Below, in pieces: positions 54,889-64,000 of a DNA stretch of 64,000 nucleotides. Under the pieces are notes generated by a model. The model saw nothing but the letters and a program-made list of their open reading frames with translations, was not told the DNA's origin and did no database searches. The stretch's first letter is position 1. Each line of letters begins with the position of its first letter. The position numbers and the translations under genes were made by a program. The stretch comes from Paenibacillus sp. JCM 18996 (GTDB taxonomy: Bacteria; Bacillota; Bacilli; Paenibacillales; NBRC-103111), in the NCBI GenBank assembly GCA_001313085.1, contig BBFE01000004.1:1-64000 (forward strand), read 5' to 3'.

Positions 54889-55107
54889 CTATGAGTTGGA
54901 TCCCTCTTCCGTCGTTATATTTTGTTGATCATCTTTTAACTTCAGCATGGATAATTGATTTATCGCTATTTCTACAAAGTGCAGAGTTTGTCCTATTTCC
55001 CGGTCATCGTTTTCGAATCGATTAAGCGCAACGACCTTTCTTGCTCCCCTGAGGTCCCTAATCGCCGCATGTAGATCCCTGATCGCTTTCTGTTGACTAA
55101 TTTCCAT
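54889..55107 (-). CDS. Small helical hypothetical protein
   Basis: 72 residues from ATG 55107 (MEISQQKAIRDLHAAIRDL), preceded by GGAGGGAGGGAGTG, a very strong ribosome site 6-10 nt upstream. The chain is helical (LRGARKVVALNRFENDD, LHFVEIAINQLSMLKL) and ends QNITTEEGSNS. The frame is open upstream to ATG 55275 (MSTHYKVNMSFDHLWYEFL), so a 128-residue form is possible; I prefer the short one because of the ribosome site. Family unknown. Confidence 0.5.
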   Translation of the reverse strand: MEISQQKAIRDLHAAIRDLRGARKVVALNRFENDDREIGQTLHFVEIAINQLSMLKLKDDQQNITTEEGSNS

Positions 55108-55275
55108 TTTTTTACACTCCCTCCCTCCGTTGTGTATTGTGAAAACGTTTTTTTCCAAGTCTTTGCAAAATTCGTCGTAAACTATTTCAATCGGGAAATC
55201 GGAAATGAATTCTCTTGTAAGAAATTCATACCACAAGTGATCAAAAGACATATTTACTTTATAGTGCGTACTCAT

Positions 55276-55690
55276 GGTTATAAGACGGTCCCATAATCTC
55301 CAACGAATTTTTTTTCTAATTCAGAACGTACGACCATTCTTCCTCCTGAAAACCTTCATCCCAATACCCCAAATACAGCTCAGGCATAGCTTTGGTTGCT
55401 TAGGTTTGTATGAACTCTGAATAACAACAACAGTGTATGGGGAAGAACCTAAGATGGACACGGCATTTGCCTAAGTTTGTACGGGCACTGCATATGGCCT
55501 GCTGGTTGGAAATAATGAATGGAATTTATAGGTGGTTTAGATTATTCATTGAGGAATTTAACGAGCTTGTCCGGCGCGGTTTTCCAGAAGCTCGATAGAC
55601 TTGTACACAAAATAGACCATTTCCCATAGTCTATTTTTTTCGCATCCAATCATACTGACCTTAACCCCCGTGGTTTCAGGTCAAAGCCGT
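55276..55690. other. Intergenic region with a weak coding trace
   Basis: On the minus strand from ATG 55387 a short stretch PELYLGYWDEGFQEEEWSYV looks coding but meets a stop after 23 codons near 55319. It could be the front of the 55275 frame after a lost base. Nothing else was seen. Confidence 0.3.
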
Positions 55691-56406
55691 TCACTCTTGA
55701 TCAATGGGATGCCGGATGTGGTCCTGGTAAAGATCGTAGAACAGTTCCCCATTGCTGCCCCTTACAGCGTAACAGACCTCCTCCGCGGTCACGCCCCGCT
55801 TTTGCAGCTGCTTTGAGAGCCACCCTGGCGACAGTCTATGTTGCTGCAGGTTAGCGTTCATAATCTTTCCGTCCATAATGAGCTCAACGGGGAATTGCGT
55901 CTTGGCCGGGCTGGCCAAATGCAAGTCTTTCAGCGTGACCGGCCGATATTCAGGCTTTTTTCAGCACGGACAGTTTGCCATTAAGCTCGAGGACGGCATA
56001 TTCAACTTCTTGAGGGTCAAAAAAATATCTTTCTCCCGCAATTCCTGATTTAACGTATCAAGTGAAATTTGGATTTTCCTCAAGTTCTGTTCCATGATTT
56101 TACCGTTCTCGATCACTATCGTCGGCTTGCCCGCAAACCACTTGCGGTTTTTCGGCTTTTCAAGCAAAGAAAGGCGATGAGATAGGCGATCCCGCTAAAA
56201 GTCACGAATGAAACGATAAGATGCCACATCTTCAAATGAGTGTTAAACGCAAGATTTGCGGTGATCGCCCCCAGTGTAACGGAAGCTACAAAATCATGAT
56301 AAGTCATGCGTGAGATCGCATGTTTCCCGATAACCCGCGTAATGACCATTATAAGCGCAAAAGCAATCACCGTCCGAAGAATAGTTTCCAGCAGCATACC
56401 CACCAC
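55691..56406 (-). CDS. DUF421-family membrane protein (YetF-like)
   Basis: About 235 residues. N-terminal helices LLETILRTVIAFALIMVITR, ASVTLGAITANLAF and HLIVSFVTFSGIAYLIAFL, followed by the soluble domain FAGKPTIVIENGKIMEQNLR and a second copy PVELIMDGKIMNANLQQHRL, both typical of DUF421/YetF. Start GTG 56406 with GGAGGTGAAGC upstream. Breaks near 56158-56166, A6 at 56021-56026 and T6 at 55957-55962. Relatives are linked to spore germination or stress, with no defined biochemical activity. Terminator not evident. Confidence 0.85.
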
Positions 56407-56540
56407 GCTTCACCTCCAAGCACCAGTATAGGTAATATGTCACCCGGTGATACCTTGAAGTGTCGAAATTAAATGAATCATTTTGCCGCTCACGCATACA
56501 CTGTATTGTTTATTCAAACAGCATTAAGGAGAGATCAACA

Positions 56541-57023
56541 TTGCTAACCGCACAGGCAACTATGGCCAGTATACCATCCCCGACCAAATGGGGTATCCAC
56601 GCCGATATAATAGGCAGGCCGGTAGTTTGGGGCACACTCGTCATTAACTCAATTTCTGATAACAGGGTAACGGGCGCGATTAATTTTCGCGGTATGCCTA
56701 ATGCAATCCATGGCTCCTGGAATGAAGGCACTAAACAAATCGCATTTGATTCACCTTATGCCACATACTATGGTCACTTAACCATATTTGACGATACTGT
56801 GATTAGAATCCGGCATTTTGTTTTAAACGGACGTCTTGTTATGAAACCCCCCTCTCTGCAAGCGGGTCAACGTGGGACCTGGATTGCCGCAACTGACATA
56901 AGTCTGGACGAATACCCCATGGCCGGGACCGCCTCGCCCGATACGCACATTGATCAACTGCCTCCTGTCGGAACCTTTTTTTTAACATCAAATTTACTGC
57001 ATCAGCAGAATTTCAGGAGATAA
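56541..57023 (+). CDS. Hypothetical protein, about 160 residues
   Basis: TTG 56541 follows AAGGAGAGA. No signal peptide. The sequence (TKWGIHADIIGRPVVWGTL, AINFRGMPNAIHGSWNEGT, AFDSPYATYYGHLTIFDD) looks like repeated beta-strands of an up-and-down barrel, somewhat lipocalin- or avidin-like, but I do not recognise the family. If the T8 run at 56977-56984 is T6, the end becomes FFNIKFTASAEFQEIIGLD instead of the uncorrected end at 57023. Confidence 0.45.
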   Translation: MLTAQATMASIPSPTKWGIHADIIGRPVVWGTLVINSISDNRVTGAINFRGMPNAIHGSWNEGTKQIAFDSPYATYYGHLTIFDDTVIRIRHFVLNGRLVMKPPSLQAGQRGTWIAATDISLDEYPMAGTASPDTHIDQLPPVGTFFLTSNLLHQQNFRR

Positions 57024-57254
57024 TTGGTCTTGATTAAAGGATACGTTTTGCCGAAAATGAAGAATCAGCTCATGACGGAATTTTTTTCCGGGACATGGGC
57101 TATTTTTTTTGCTATGAACGCACGCGCGCGAGACCATTGTCTTCCAAGGGGAAATTCATTTTAATAAATTGTTAATTTCAAATTATTGAATTATAATGAA
57201 TTTAGATTGAATTCCATTTTGTGCGATGGATGCTGAGGACACGGAGGCTTGGAA

Positions 57255-58291
57255 ATGGGAAAAGGAAGAACAACGATGAAAGATATCGCGGAGGCGCTTG
57301 GGGTTACCCCTTCCACGGTATCGCTCGCCATGAGGGACGACCAGCGCATCAGCAGCGTGACAAAGCAAAGGGTTCTGGCCATGGCAAAAGAATTGAATTT
57401 CCGGATGACTCCCCATCTGATTGCGCAAAACCAGGCGACCCATACGATCGGCATCTGTATCTACGGTTATGATTTCGCAACGCACCCGTTTCACGGCGGC
57501 ACGATCAAAGGTATTGAAAGCGAGGCGGCGAAATACGGCTTCTCCTTGCTTTTATGCAGCAACAATATGGATCACGCGGGGAACAGCCGGAATACCTTCT
57601 TTGTCAACCTGGCGGAGGAAGGCAGAATCGACGGCCTGATTATTCACCGCGGGAAAACGGAAGACATTCTGAAGGTGAGAAGCTTGGGCGTGCCTGTCGT
57701 ACTGCTGCATACGCATAATGAAGATCTGCCCGACGTTCCTGTAATACATGTTGATTTTGAGCATGCGGTCCGCACGGCGACGGAACATTTGATCGAGTCC
57801 CTGGGACACCGGAATATCGGGTATATCGGCTCTGACTTGTACGATTTGGTCGGCAGGGAAGGGCTTTCGGGATATAAGGCCGCTCTCGCCAAGCACGGTG
57901 TACCTTTTGATGAGTCCAAAATCAGGTTTGCCGAATATGACGATCCCGAGCAAGAGTACAAAAAAACGCACTGGACCTGCTTTCCGGCGATGACCGCCCG
58001 ACCGCGGTCGTAACCATAGACGATTATTTCGCAATGTATACGATGAATGCCGCCTTCGATTTGGGGCTCTCGGTGCCGGAGGACGTCAGCATTACCGGAG
58101 TGTATGATTTTCCGACATCGGCCATGCTGGTCAAACCGTTGACGACGGTGAGAATCGGCATCCACGAATTGGGTGTAAAGGCGTTTCAACTGCTGCACCA
58201 GCAAATAGAAGGAATCGAGCTTGATCAAAAGAAATATTGGATACGGGGAGAGCTGATCTCCCGCAAAACAACCCGGTTTGCCAAAAGGTGA
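57255..58291 (+). CDS. LacI-family transcriptional regulator
   Basis: About 345 residues, complete. The N-terminal HTH is canonical: TMKDIAEALGVTPSTVSLAM followed by hinge helix RVLAMAKELNFRMTPHL; the sensor domain has THTIGICIYGYDFATHPF, LIESLGHRNIGYIGSDLYD, PTAVVTIDDYFAM and VPEDVSITGVYDFP. ATG 57255 is 7 nt from GGAGG; TTG 57249 is too close. A single break at the A7 run 57959-57965 (true YKKALDLLSGDDRPTAV). Followed by a terminator, then the sugar importer operon at 58590, which it probably represses. It is the only intact LacI protein in the window. Confidence 0.88.
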
Positions 58292-58305
58292 GGTACACCT
58301 CAGCT

Positions 58306-58340
58306 AAAGCCCGCTTATTAAGGTAAGCGGGTTTTTTTTC
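58306..58340 (+). terminator. Rho-independent terminator
   Basis: Stem CCCGCTTA / TAAGCGGG (58310-58331) with T8; 15 nt after the LacI stop. Confidence 0.9.
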
Positions 58341-58417
58341 TATGCCCTGGGTCATGGTTTTATGATCAACTTTCAATTATTTTAACGAAAAAAAATTAAT
58401 TTTATTGAATAAAACAG

Positions 58418-58446
58418 TTTACAATTGAATAGGTATTTTGTATGAT
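58418..58446 (+). promoter_or_regulatory. SigA promoter of the second sugar importer
   Basis: TTTACA (58418-58423), 17-nt spacer, TATGAT (58441-58446), about 144 nt before the first permease start. The long leader 58447-58589 contains no clear cre box. Confidence 0.65.
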
Positions 58447-58589
58447 AAATCTACAACAAGAGAGCGGATCTAATAATCACCTAAGGTAAGGAAGGAGCGT
58501 AGAGCGAACACAATATTCTGAACTGACGCGTGCGGTCGAAGTCACAATACGAGATTCAAGCTAACGCATTGTGAAAAGGAGAGAGAATT

Positions 58590-59493
58590 TTGAGAAGAAA
58601 ATATTCAGACTATGCGGCAGGGTACCTGTTTACTCTTCCCTATATGGTAGGAGCGGCAGTTTTCTTCTTAATACCGGCGTTCATGTCTCTTTACTACTCT
58701 TTCACCAAGTTTAAGGTCATTTCCCCGCCGGTTTTTTAACGGATTAAGCAATTTTCGGGAATTAATGAAGGACCCGCATTTCTGGACTTCTTTTAAAAAA
58801 ATACCTGGTATTTTGCATTGCTGTACGTCCCTGCGCAGGTGCTTGTACCCTTATTGTTTGCCGTTTTGCTGTATAATTCAGTCAGTTTTTTTTAATGAAA
58901 AAAATTTGCTGCTCTGCTTAGATCGATTTATTACTTCCCTGCTATTCCCTCCTGGTTTATCGTCGGCATGGTGTGGATCTGGATGCTTAACACGGACGTC
59001 GGTATGATTAACCGTTTCATCTCCTTGCTTGGCATGCAGAAGATAGCGTTCCTCGAGCCCGGCTCAACTACTTTAATACCGACACTGGCGGCCGTAGGCG
59101 TGTGGAAAGGTCTCGGTTACGCCATGTTCATTTATTATATCGGCCTCAGGAATATTCCCCTGTCATTATATGAGGCTGCTGATATAGACGGCGCGAACTG
59201 GCTGCAAAAGCTGATAAACATTACCGTTCCCATGCTTTCACCTACTACTTTCATGATCTTGATATTATCCATTGCCGATGCTTTCAGAACGTTCGACCAG
59301 CATTTTGTAATGGTATACAACCGAAACGAATATGCAGACAGCCATACTATGATTTATTTATATATGAAGGCATTCAGATTTTTTGGACATGGGGTACGCT
59401 TCCCTTATAGCTTGGATCATCTTCGTTTGTCTAGTTGCGGTAACGCTTTTCGTGATGGCTCTTCAGAAGAAATGGGTTCATTATAATTATTAA
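58590..59493 (+). CDS. Sugar ABC transporter permease (MalF/UgpA type)
   Basis: About 297 residues. TTG 58590 after AAAAGGAGAGA. The first helix YLFTLPYMVGAAVFFLIPAF, then SFTKFKVISPP; the EAA loop is LYEAADIDGANWLQKLINI. C-terminal half intact: WFIVGMVWIWMLNTDVGMI, LIPTLAAVGVWKGLGYAMF. Breaks: T6 58733-58738 (true PPVFNGLSNFRELMKD), A7 near 58796-58802, T8 58886-58893 with A6 58900-58905, T6 near 59380-59385; corrected end IFVCLVAVTLFVMALQKK, VHYNY at TAA 59491-59493. Imports an unknown oligosaccharide with the 59514 and 60442 products. Confidence 0.85.
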
Positions 59494-59513
59494 AGCAGCG
59501 GGCGGTGGAAGGG

Positions 59514-60402
59514 ATGAAGGGCACGATTATCGTGGAAAGCAACAAAAGATTGCGGGTGCAAAGCAAAGTGTCACTGTTTGAATTGTTTTGCAGCGCGGTC
59601 GTAATATGCGGGGCGGCCAGTATGCTGCTGCCGTTTTTTCTGGATGCTGCTCGCGTCTCTCAAAACCAATGCGGAGTTCTATAATTCGTTCAAATGGTTC
59701 CCGCAACATTTGCGGTGGTCCAACTATCAAGAGCTGTTGTTTCCGAAGCAAGGTTACACTTTTATTCATTATTTTTTTATAATACCGTGAAGGTTACACT
59801 CCTTTCTGTAATCGGTATGGTCCTGTCTTGCAGTCTTATCGCCTTTGCCCTCGCGAGAATTGATTTTCCCGGGAAAAATATCATTTTCACATTAGCGATC
59901 ATGTCCATGTTTTTTGCCGACTCAGGTTACGATGATTCCCCAATTTATTATATTCAAACATCTGAATTGGCTTGGTACGCATTATCCCTTGATCGTGCCG
60001 TCCTTCTTTGGCGGGGCGTTCGGAATTGTTTTGATGAGACAGTATTACCTATCCATTCCCAGGGAACTGGACGAGGCCGCAAAAAATAGACGGGTGTGGT
60101 TGGTTTCATATATACAGCAGAATTCATCTTCCGCTCGTTATCTCTCCCATGGTTACTCTTGCCATTCTTACTTTCCAGGAAAAATGGGCCGAACTCCTGT
60201 CCCAATGATTTACGTTGGCAGAAATCAAGCGCTTTGGACGATGGTTTTAAAGATCAAAGATATTTCAACAGGACAATACAACTCGAGGCCAGAGCTGGAA
60301 ATGGCCGGAGACGTCATGTTAGTGCTGCCGGTTGTGCTTCTGTTCATCTTCGCACAGAAATACTTTACTCAGAGTATAACGGCGGAAGGCGTTAAAGGTT
60401 AA
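59514..60402 (+). CDS. Sugar ABC transporter permease (MalG/UgpE type)
   Basis: About 295 residues. ATG 59514 follows GGAAGG, 20 nt after the first permease. Landmarks: MLLPFFWMLLASLKTNAEF, IAFALARIDFPGKNIIFTL, VPSFFGGAFGIVLMRQYYLS and the EAA loop ELDEAAKIDGCGWFHIYSR. Breaks: T6 59635-59640, T7 59771-59777, T6/one base near 59909-59915 and A6 60082-60087. C-terminal GDVMLVLPVVLLFIFAQKYF then TQSITAEGVKG is conserved. No ATPase gene is near. Confidence 0.85.
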
Positions 60403-60441
60403 CTCTCTTATACTTAAATCTGAAATTGCGAGGGGAAAAGT

Positions 60442-61756
60442 ATGAAAAAAAATTAGCGGCAGTGTCACTGACCTCCACACTTGTTTTTTTCGCTTGTTTT
60501 AACGGCTTGTACAGATACCGGCAGCACAAGCAATCCTCCCACTTCAACGCCAGGCAATGAAAAAAACAAGTAACAATCAAAGTTGCTTACTATGCCGATG
60601 AACCTGCCAGACCGACAATGGATAAGATCATAAACAAATTTATGGAACAAAATAAAAGCATCAAAGTGCAGATATCGTCCACGGATTGGGAAACGCACTA
60701 TAATAATTTAAAAGTGGATTTGGCCGCCGGGCAGGGACCAACCGTATTTTTTTGCTTGACGGTCCTTATATACCGCAGTATTCCAAAGAAGGAACAATCG
60801 CAGATCTGACGGACCGGCTCAAGGACTTGAATTTAAATGATTACTATGGCTTTGATGTCATCAAAAACCCGAGCGGCAAAATTTTCGCCGTACCGCAGGC
60901 AATTCAGGTTAACGTTCTTTATTATAATAAAGATATGTTCGATCAGGCCAAGATTCCTTATCCTAACGAAAATTGGACGACGGATGACGTTTACAATGCC
61001 GCATCGAAATTATTTGATAAATCAAGAAAGCAATTCGGCATAGGGCTTCCGCAGCATATCCGCTATGGTTGGTATACGGTTGTACGCCAATTTGGCGGGG
61101 ATCTGCTTGACAAGGAAAGAAAACACAGCACATTCGCTTCCAACCCAAAGGTAAAAGAAGCATTCGAATATATGAAAAAAGTTCTGGGATCAAGGGTTAA
61201 CCCCTAATTTGAAAGATCAGGCAGGCGAAGCAAGCGAAAAGTTCAATACATGGATTTCGAGAAAAAATTGTCCCTATGTTTTATGACAACTATCAAAGAA
61301 GATTGTCAAACGATAAGGAAGGCATCAATTACGACGTAGCGGTCGTTCCGAAAGGCGCAAACGGAGGAGAACACTACAGCGCATTTGTTGCAAATACCTG
61401 GGTATTGAATGCCAAAGCAAAAGAAGAAGAGCAGAAAGCCGGGTTAGCTTTCATGAAATATTTCCTCGGAGAAGAAGCGCAAAAAAATAAATGCATCGAT
61501 GGCAGAAGGTATTACAGCGAACAAGAAAATTGCTCAGGAAGTCATCGCTAATAATCATGGCAAACCGGAACATAGCCAAGTTTTCCTGGATAGCATGAAA
61601 TATGCCGGCGATTTAGGCGACAGTCCTGTGTGGGAAGAATGGCTGGGAGCGGTCAATCCTGTTATTCAAGACTATTTATCAGGTAAAACGGACATTAACA
61701 AGATGCTGACAGACGCCGATAAAGCGGCACAGGCGGTGCTTGATAAAGCAAAATAA
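60442..61756 (+). CDS. Sugar ABC transporter substrate-binding lipoprotein
   Basis: About 435 residues. AGGGGAAA precedes ATG 60442. Corrected leader KKKLAAVSLTSTLVFSLVLT ends in the lipobox LTAC. Landmarks: KVAYYADEPARPTMDKIINK, PQAIQVNVLYYNKDMFD, RYGWYTVVRQFGGDLLD, AFVANTWVLNAKAKEEEQ. Breaks: A8 60445-60452, T7 60484-60490, A6 60558-60563, T7 60746-60752, one base near 61197, A6 61260-61266, A6 61481-61487. The binding gene comes last here, while in the 15749 operon it is first. Substrate unknown. A terminator follows. Confidence 0.85.
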
Positions 61757-61778
61757 CTTTTAAAATGCAGTTTAATCC

Positions 61779-61832
61779 GCAAAAGGGGCGATTCCATGCA
61801 GGCAAAATCTGCTTATGGAAGTCCCTTTTTTT
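61779..61832 (+). terminator. Imperfect terminator of the second importer
   Basis: AAAAGGGG-CGATTCCATG pairs imperfectly with TATGGAAGT-CCCTTTT, followed by T8 at 61826-61833. Confidence 0.75.
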
Positions 61833-61848
61833 TCATGAAAGAAAAGTG

Positions 61849-61877
61849 TTGCAACCGCTTACGCAAGAAAATATAAT
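61849..61877 (+). promoter_or_regulatory. SigA promoter before the damaged LacI gene
   Basis: TTGCAA (61849-61854), 17-nt spacer, TATAAT (61872-61877). TGCAACCGCTTACG overlaps the -35 box and matches 12 of 14 cre positions. The gene's ribosome site and start, expected downstream, are missing. Confidence 0.65.
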
Positions 61878-61879
61878 GT

Positions 61880-62415
61880 AGTAACGGATATGACGATGTC
61901 AGCGAGCGGATAAGAAGAAAGATCAGGAAATAGCGGAAAATCTGGATTATTCTCCCAATGTTACGGCAAGAAGCCTGGTATCCAAGAAAACCTATACCGT
62001 AGGAGTCATCTTCTACGGAGTCGAGTATGCCGGAGTCAAAGGCAATTTCGCTTTTGAACTTTTATGCGGAATCACACCAACATCGCCATGATCAATGGAT
62101 ACCTGGAGGCGTATGTTAGCCAGCAAAGATTGCAGGGTTATCAGCAAGCGCTTTCAGCTGCCGGCTTGTTGTTCGATCCCTCCAAGGTGTTCAACGGCGA
62201 GTTCACGGAAGAAGGGGGAGAACGGGCGATGCAACTCATTTTATCCCGGCACCCCGATGTGTCCGCAGTTTTTTTGCGCCAGTGATATTATGGCCTTGGG
62301 TGCTGTGAAGGCGCTTGAACGGCTGGGCCGCCCGGTCCCGGATTCGGTCTCTATCGTCGGCTACGATGATATGGTGATCTCCTTATACTGTACTCCTATT
62401 TTCTCTTGCAGATGA
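61880..62415 (+). pseudogene. LacI-family regulator with three deletions
   Basis: Begins inside the HTH at SNGYDDVSERIRRKIREIAE (about 25 codons after the expected start), continues NLDYSPNVTARSLVSKKTYT and VGVIFYGVEYAGVKGNFAF, then jumps to HTNIAMINGYLEAYVSQQRL about 95 residues further on, runs through DVSAVFCASDIMALGAVKA, VPDSVSIVGYDDMVISLY and stops at 62413-62415, about 60 residues early. Frame breaks also at 61910-61935 and T6 62269-62274. The promoter directly upstream is intact. Non-functional as read. Confidence 0.75.
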
Positions 62416-62481
62416 AGCAATCTAACTACAAATGGGTTGCTTCATTTGTATCTACAGTCCATAGAATGGGGGCAAACGGTG

Positions 62482-64000
62482 ATGTATACCTTGCTTATCG
62501 TCGATGATGAAAAGTGGGTGCGTGAGGGATTGCGGTTAACGATCGATTGGGAATCGGAAGGAATACAATTGCAGGGGGAAGCGGCTGACGGAGAGGAGGC
62601 CTGGAAATTAGCCGAGGCCCATGCGCCGGATATCATCATTACAGATATCAAAATGCCCGGGATGGACGGCATTGCGCTTATCGAGACTTTGGCGGCGCGC
62701 AAATTCCATACCAAGATCATTATTATCAGCGGATACAGCGATTTCAATTATGCCCAGAAGGCATTGAAGTGCGGTGCGTTCGATTATGTTTTGAAGCCGA
62801 TCGAGGAAACGAATATATTGGAGGTTGTGCGCAGATGCGTGTCTGTATTGGAAAAAGAGCGATCGACGCACGACCAGAAAGAGAAGATGTCAGACTGCAT
62901 CAGGGAAAGCTTGCCCCTCGCGCGCCAGCGTTATTTGGAAATGATATTGCAAGGCGAGACCGCATCGCTGGGAAACGTGCAGAGACAATGGGAAGTTCTG
63001 AGCATCAATTTGGACCCTGATCATGTAACAGCGGTGACCGTGAAAATTTTCAATTGGGGAATGCGGGGAAAGGAAAAAAAGAGAAAGGCCGCTGATCCGA
63101 TACGCTTTGGGCAATATGGCGGAAGAAATAGGATCCGGGTGGGGAAGCACAGTGGCATGTCCGCTTCATAACCATGAGGACGCAGACCTGGTCATTTTAC
63201 AATCCGCACGGGGACTGTTTGCCGACCAGAATCAATTTAACAATACAATCGTTTCTTTCATCCAGGCTGCGCACAGTTATTTGGATGTCGAGGCCAATGT
63301 CGGCGTGAGCCGGAAAAGAACGCGGACGATGCTGTCCCAATCCTTTGAAGAAGCGGTTTATTCAGCCGCTTACGCTTTTTTACGACGGCTACGGAAAAAA
63401 AATATATCATGCTGCGGAGCTGCCGGAAATGAGCAGTCCGCATCAGGAATACAGCGGTCTGGATGCTTGGGAAACACGTCTGGTCCATGCAATGAAATTA
63501 GGGGATGAAACAGTACTAATGCAGTCGGTACAGGAAATTGTAACCCAGCTGCAGATCAGCCGAGATAAATATTGTCCGCTGGTTTTACAACGGGCCTTGA
63601 AACTGCTGATGCAAAAGGCGGTAAAGAAACTAAAATTATGCTATCCGCTCCTTGATTCCCAAGACAGCGTCATTCCGGAGCTGCAGGTCCTTTATGCCCC
63701 TTGTCCGAGTTGAAAGACCAATTATGGAATACATTGATGCAGTTCAATCAAGTCATCCGCACTCTCGGCAACCGTAAAAAAGGTGATAGATTCGTCGTTG
63801 AAATATATAGAGGAGCATTTTATGGAAGGCATTATGATGAATGACGTCGCGGAACGCCATTACTTGAATCCTTCTTATTTCAGCAAGGTGTTCCATGAAG
63901 AAATGGGGGAAACGTTCAGCAAATACCTGCAGCGTATCCGGGTAGAGAAAGCCAAGGGATTGTTGAAGCAGTCCAGCCTCAAAATCTATGAGGTCGCCAC
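62482..64000 (+). CDS. YesN-type response regulator with AraC DNA-binding domain, 3' end outside window
   Basis: ATG 62482 follows GGGGGC. N-terminal receiver domain: LLIVDDEKWVREGLRLTI, phosphoacceptor Asp in DIIITDIKMPGMDGIAL, Thr/Ser and Lys in IIIISGYSDFNYAQKAL and DYVLKPIEETN. A long middle region follows, and from about 63780 the AraC-type HTH appears (SLKYIEEHFMEGIMMNDVAE, YLNPSYFSKVFHEEMGETFS, KYLQRIRVEKAKGLL). Breaks: A7 63074-63080, T6 63376-63381, near 63693 and A6 63775-63780. Such proteins pair with a YesM-type kinase and control nearby sugar import operons; the kinase is not in this window. It starts after the damaged LacI gene. Confidence 0.88.

Overview
The window looks like a chromosome segment of a low-to-mid GC Firmicute, most likely a Paenibacillus-type soil bacterium. 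This is inferred from Gram-positive ribosome binding sites, LacI/AraR/DeoR regulators, CcpA- and AraR-type sites, binding-protein-dependent sugar importers without their own ATPase, a YesN-type response regulator and a wealth of glycosidases. No rRNA, tRNA, CRISPR array, phage or complete insertion sequence was seen.

Almost every long gene is interrupted by small reading-frame breaks. Most lie in A/T runs of 5-8 bases that are one or two bases too long, or at G runs that are one base too short. Because essential-looking genes such as glmM are affected, I treat these as probable sequencing or assembly errors. Each such gene is annotated as one CDS with its reconstructed span and the breaks noted. 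A second, different class of damage is loss of whole gene parts: two LacI-type regulators, a second GH38 mannosidase, a second GH51 arabinofuranosidase and a MazF toxin. These are listed as pseudogenes.

Layout. 1-7160: housekeeping and miscellaneous genes (Eis-like acetyltransferase, ribokinase, clpP, ArsR-type regulator, MDR oxidoreductase, small membrane and secreted proteins). 7254-13305: an RND efflux pump and a secreted beta-propeller/phosphoesterase protein, both on the minus strand. 13650-15700: small unrecognised genes. 15578-27502: a mannoside-use locus under a cre-overlapped promoter: lipoprotein sugar binder, two permeases, class II aldolase, MBL hydrolase, GH38 alpha-mannosidase, GH2 beta-mannosidase, DeoR regulator and D-lyxose/mannose isomerase. 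27788-38885: regulator remnants and a second sugar locus with many stop/start overlaps: sedoheptulokinase-like FGGY kinase, Asp/Glu racemase-like protein, OtnC-like aldolase, OtnK-like kinase (DUF1537), SIS sugar-phosphate isomerase, ROK kinase, GH36 glycosidase and another FGGY kinase. 39231-47876: an L-arabinose locus araR-araD-araB-araA-abfA-araM with AraR boxes. 48337-58340: glmM, a large secreted protein, an ADP-ribosylglycohydrolase, a DUF421 membrane protein and a LacI regulator. 58418-61756: a second sugar importer operon. 61849-64000: a damaged LacI gene and a YesN-like response regulator that runs off the end.

How it works together: secreted or imported plant and fungal glycans are bound by the two lipoproteins, imported through MalF/MalG-type permeases powered by an ATPase encoded elsewhere, cut by GH38, GH2, GH36 and GH51 enzymes, and channelled through isomerases, sugar kinases and aldolases into the pentose phosphate pathway and glycolysis. 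CcpA, AraR, DeoR and LacI proteins probably control the loci. An imperfect intergenic repeat occurs at 27610-27787 and 54325-54545, each time directly upstream of a gene that lacks its 5' part.
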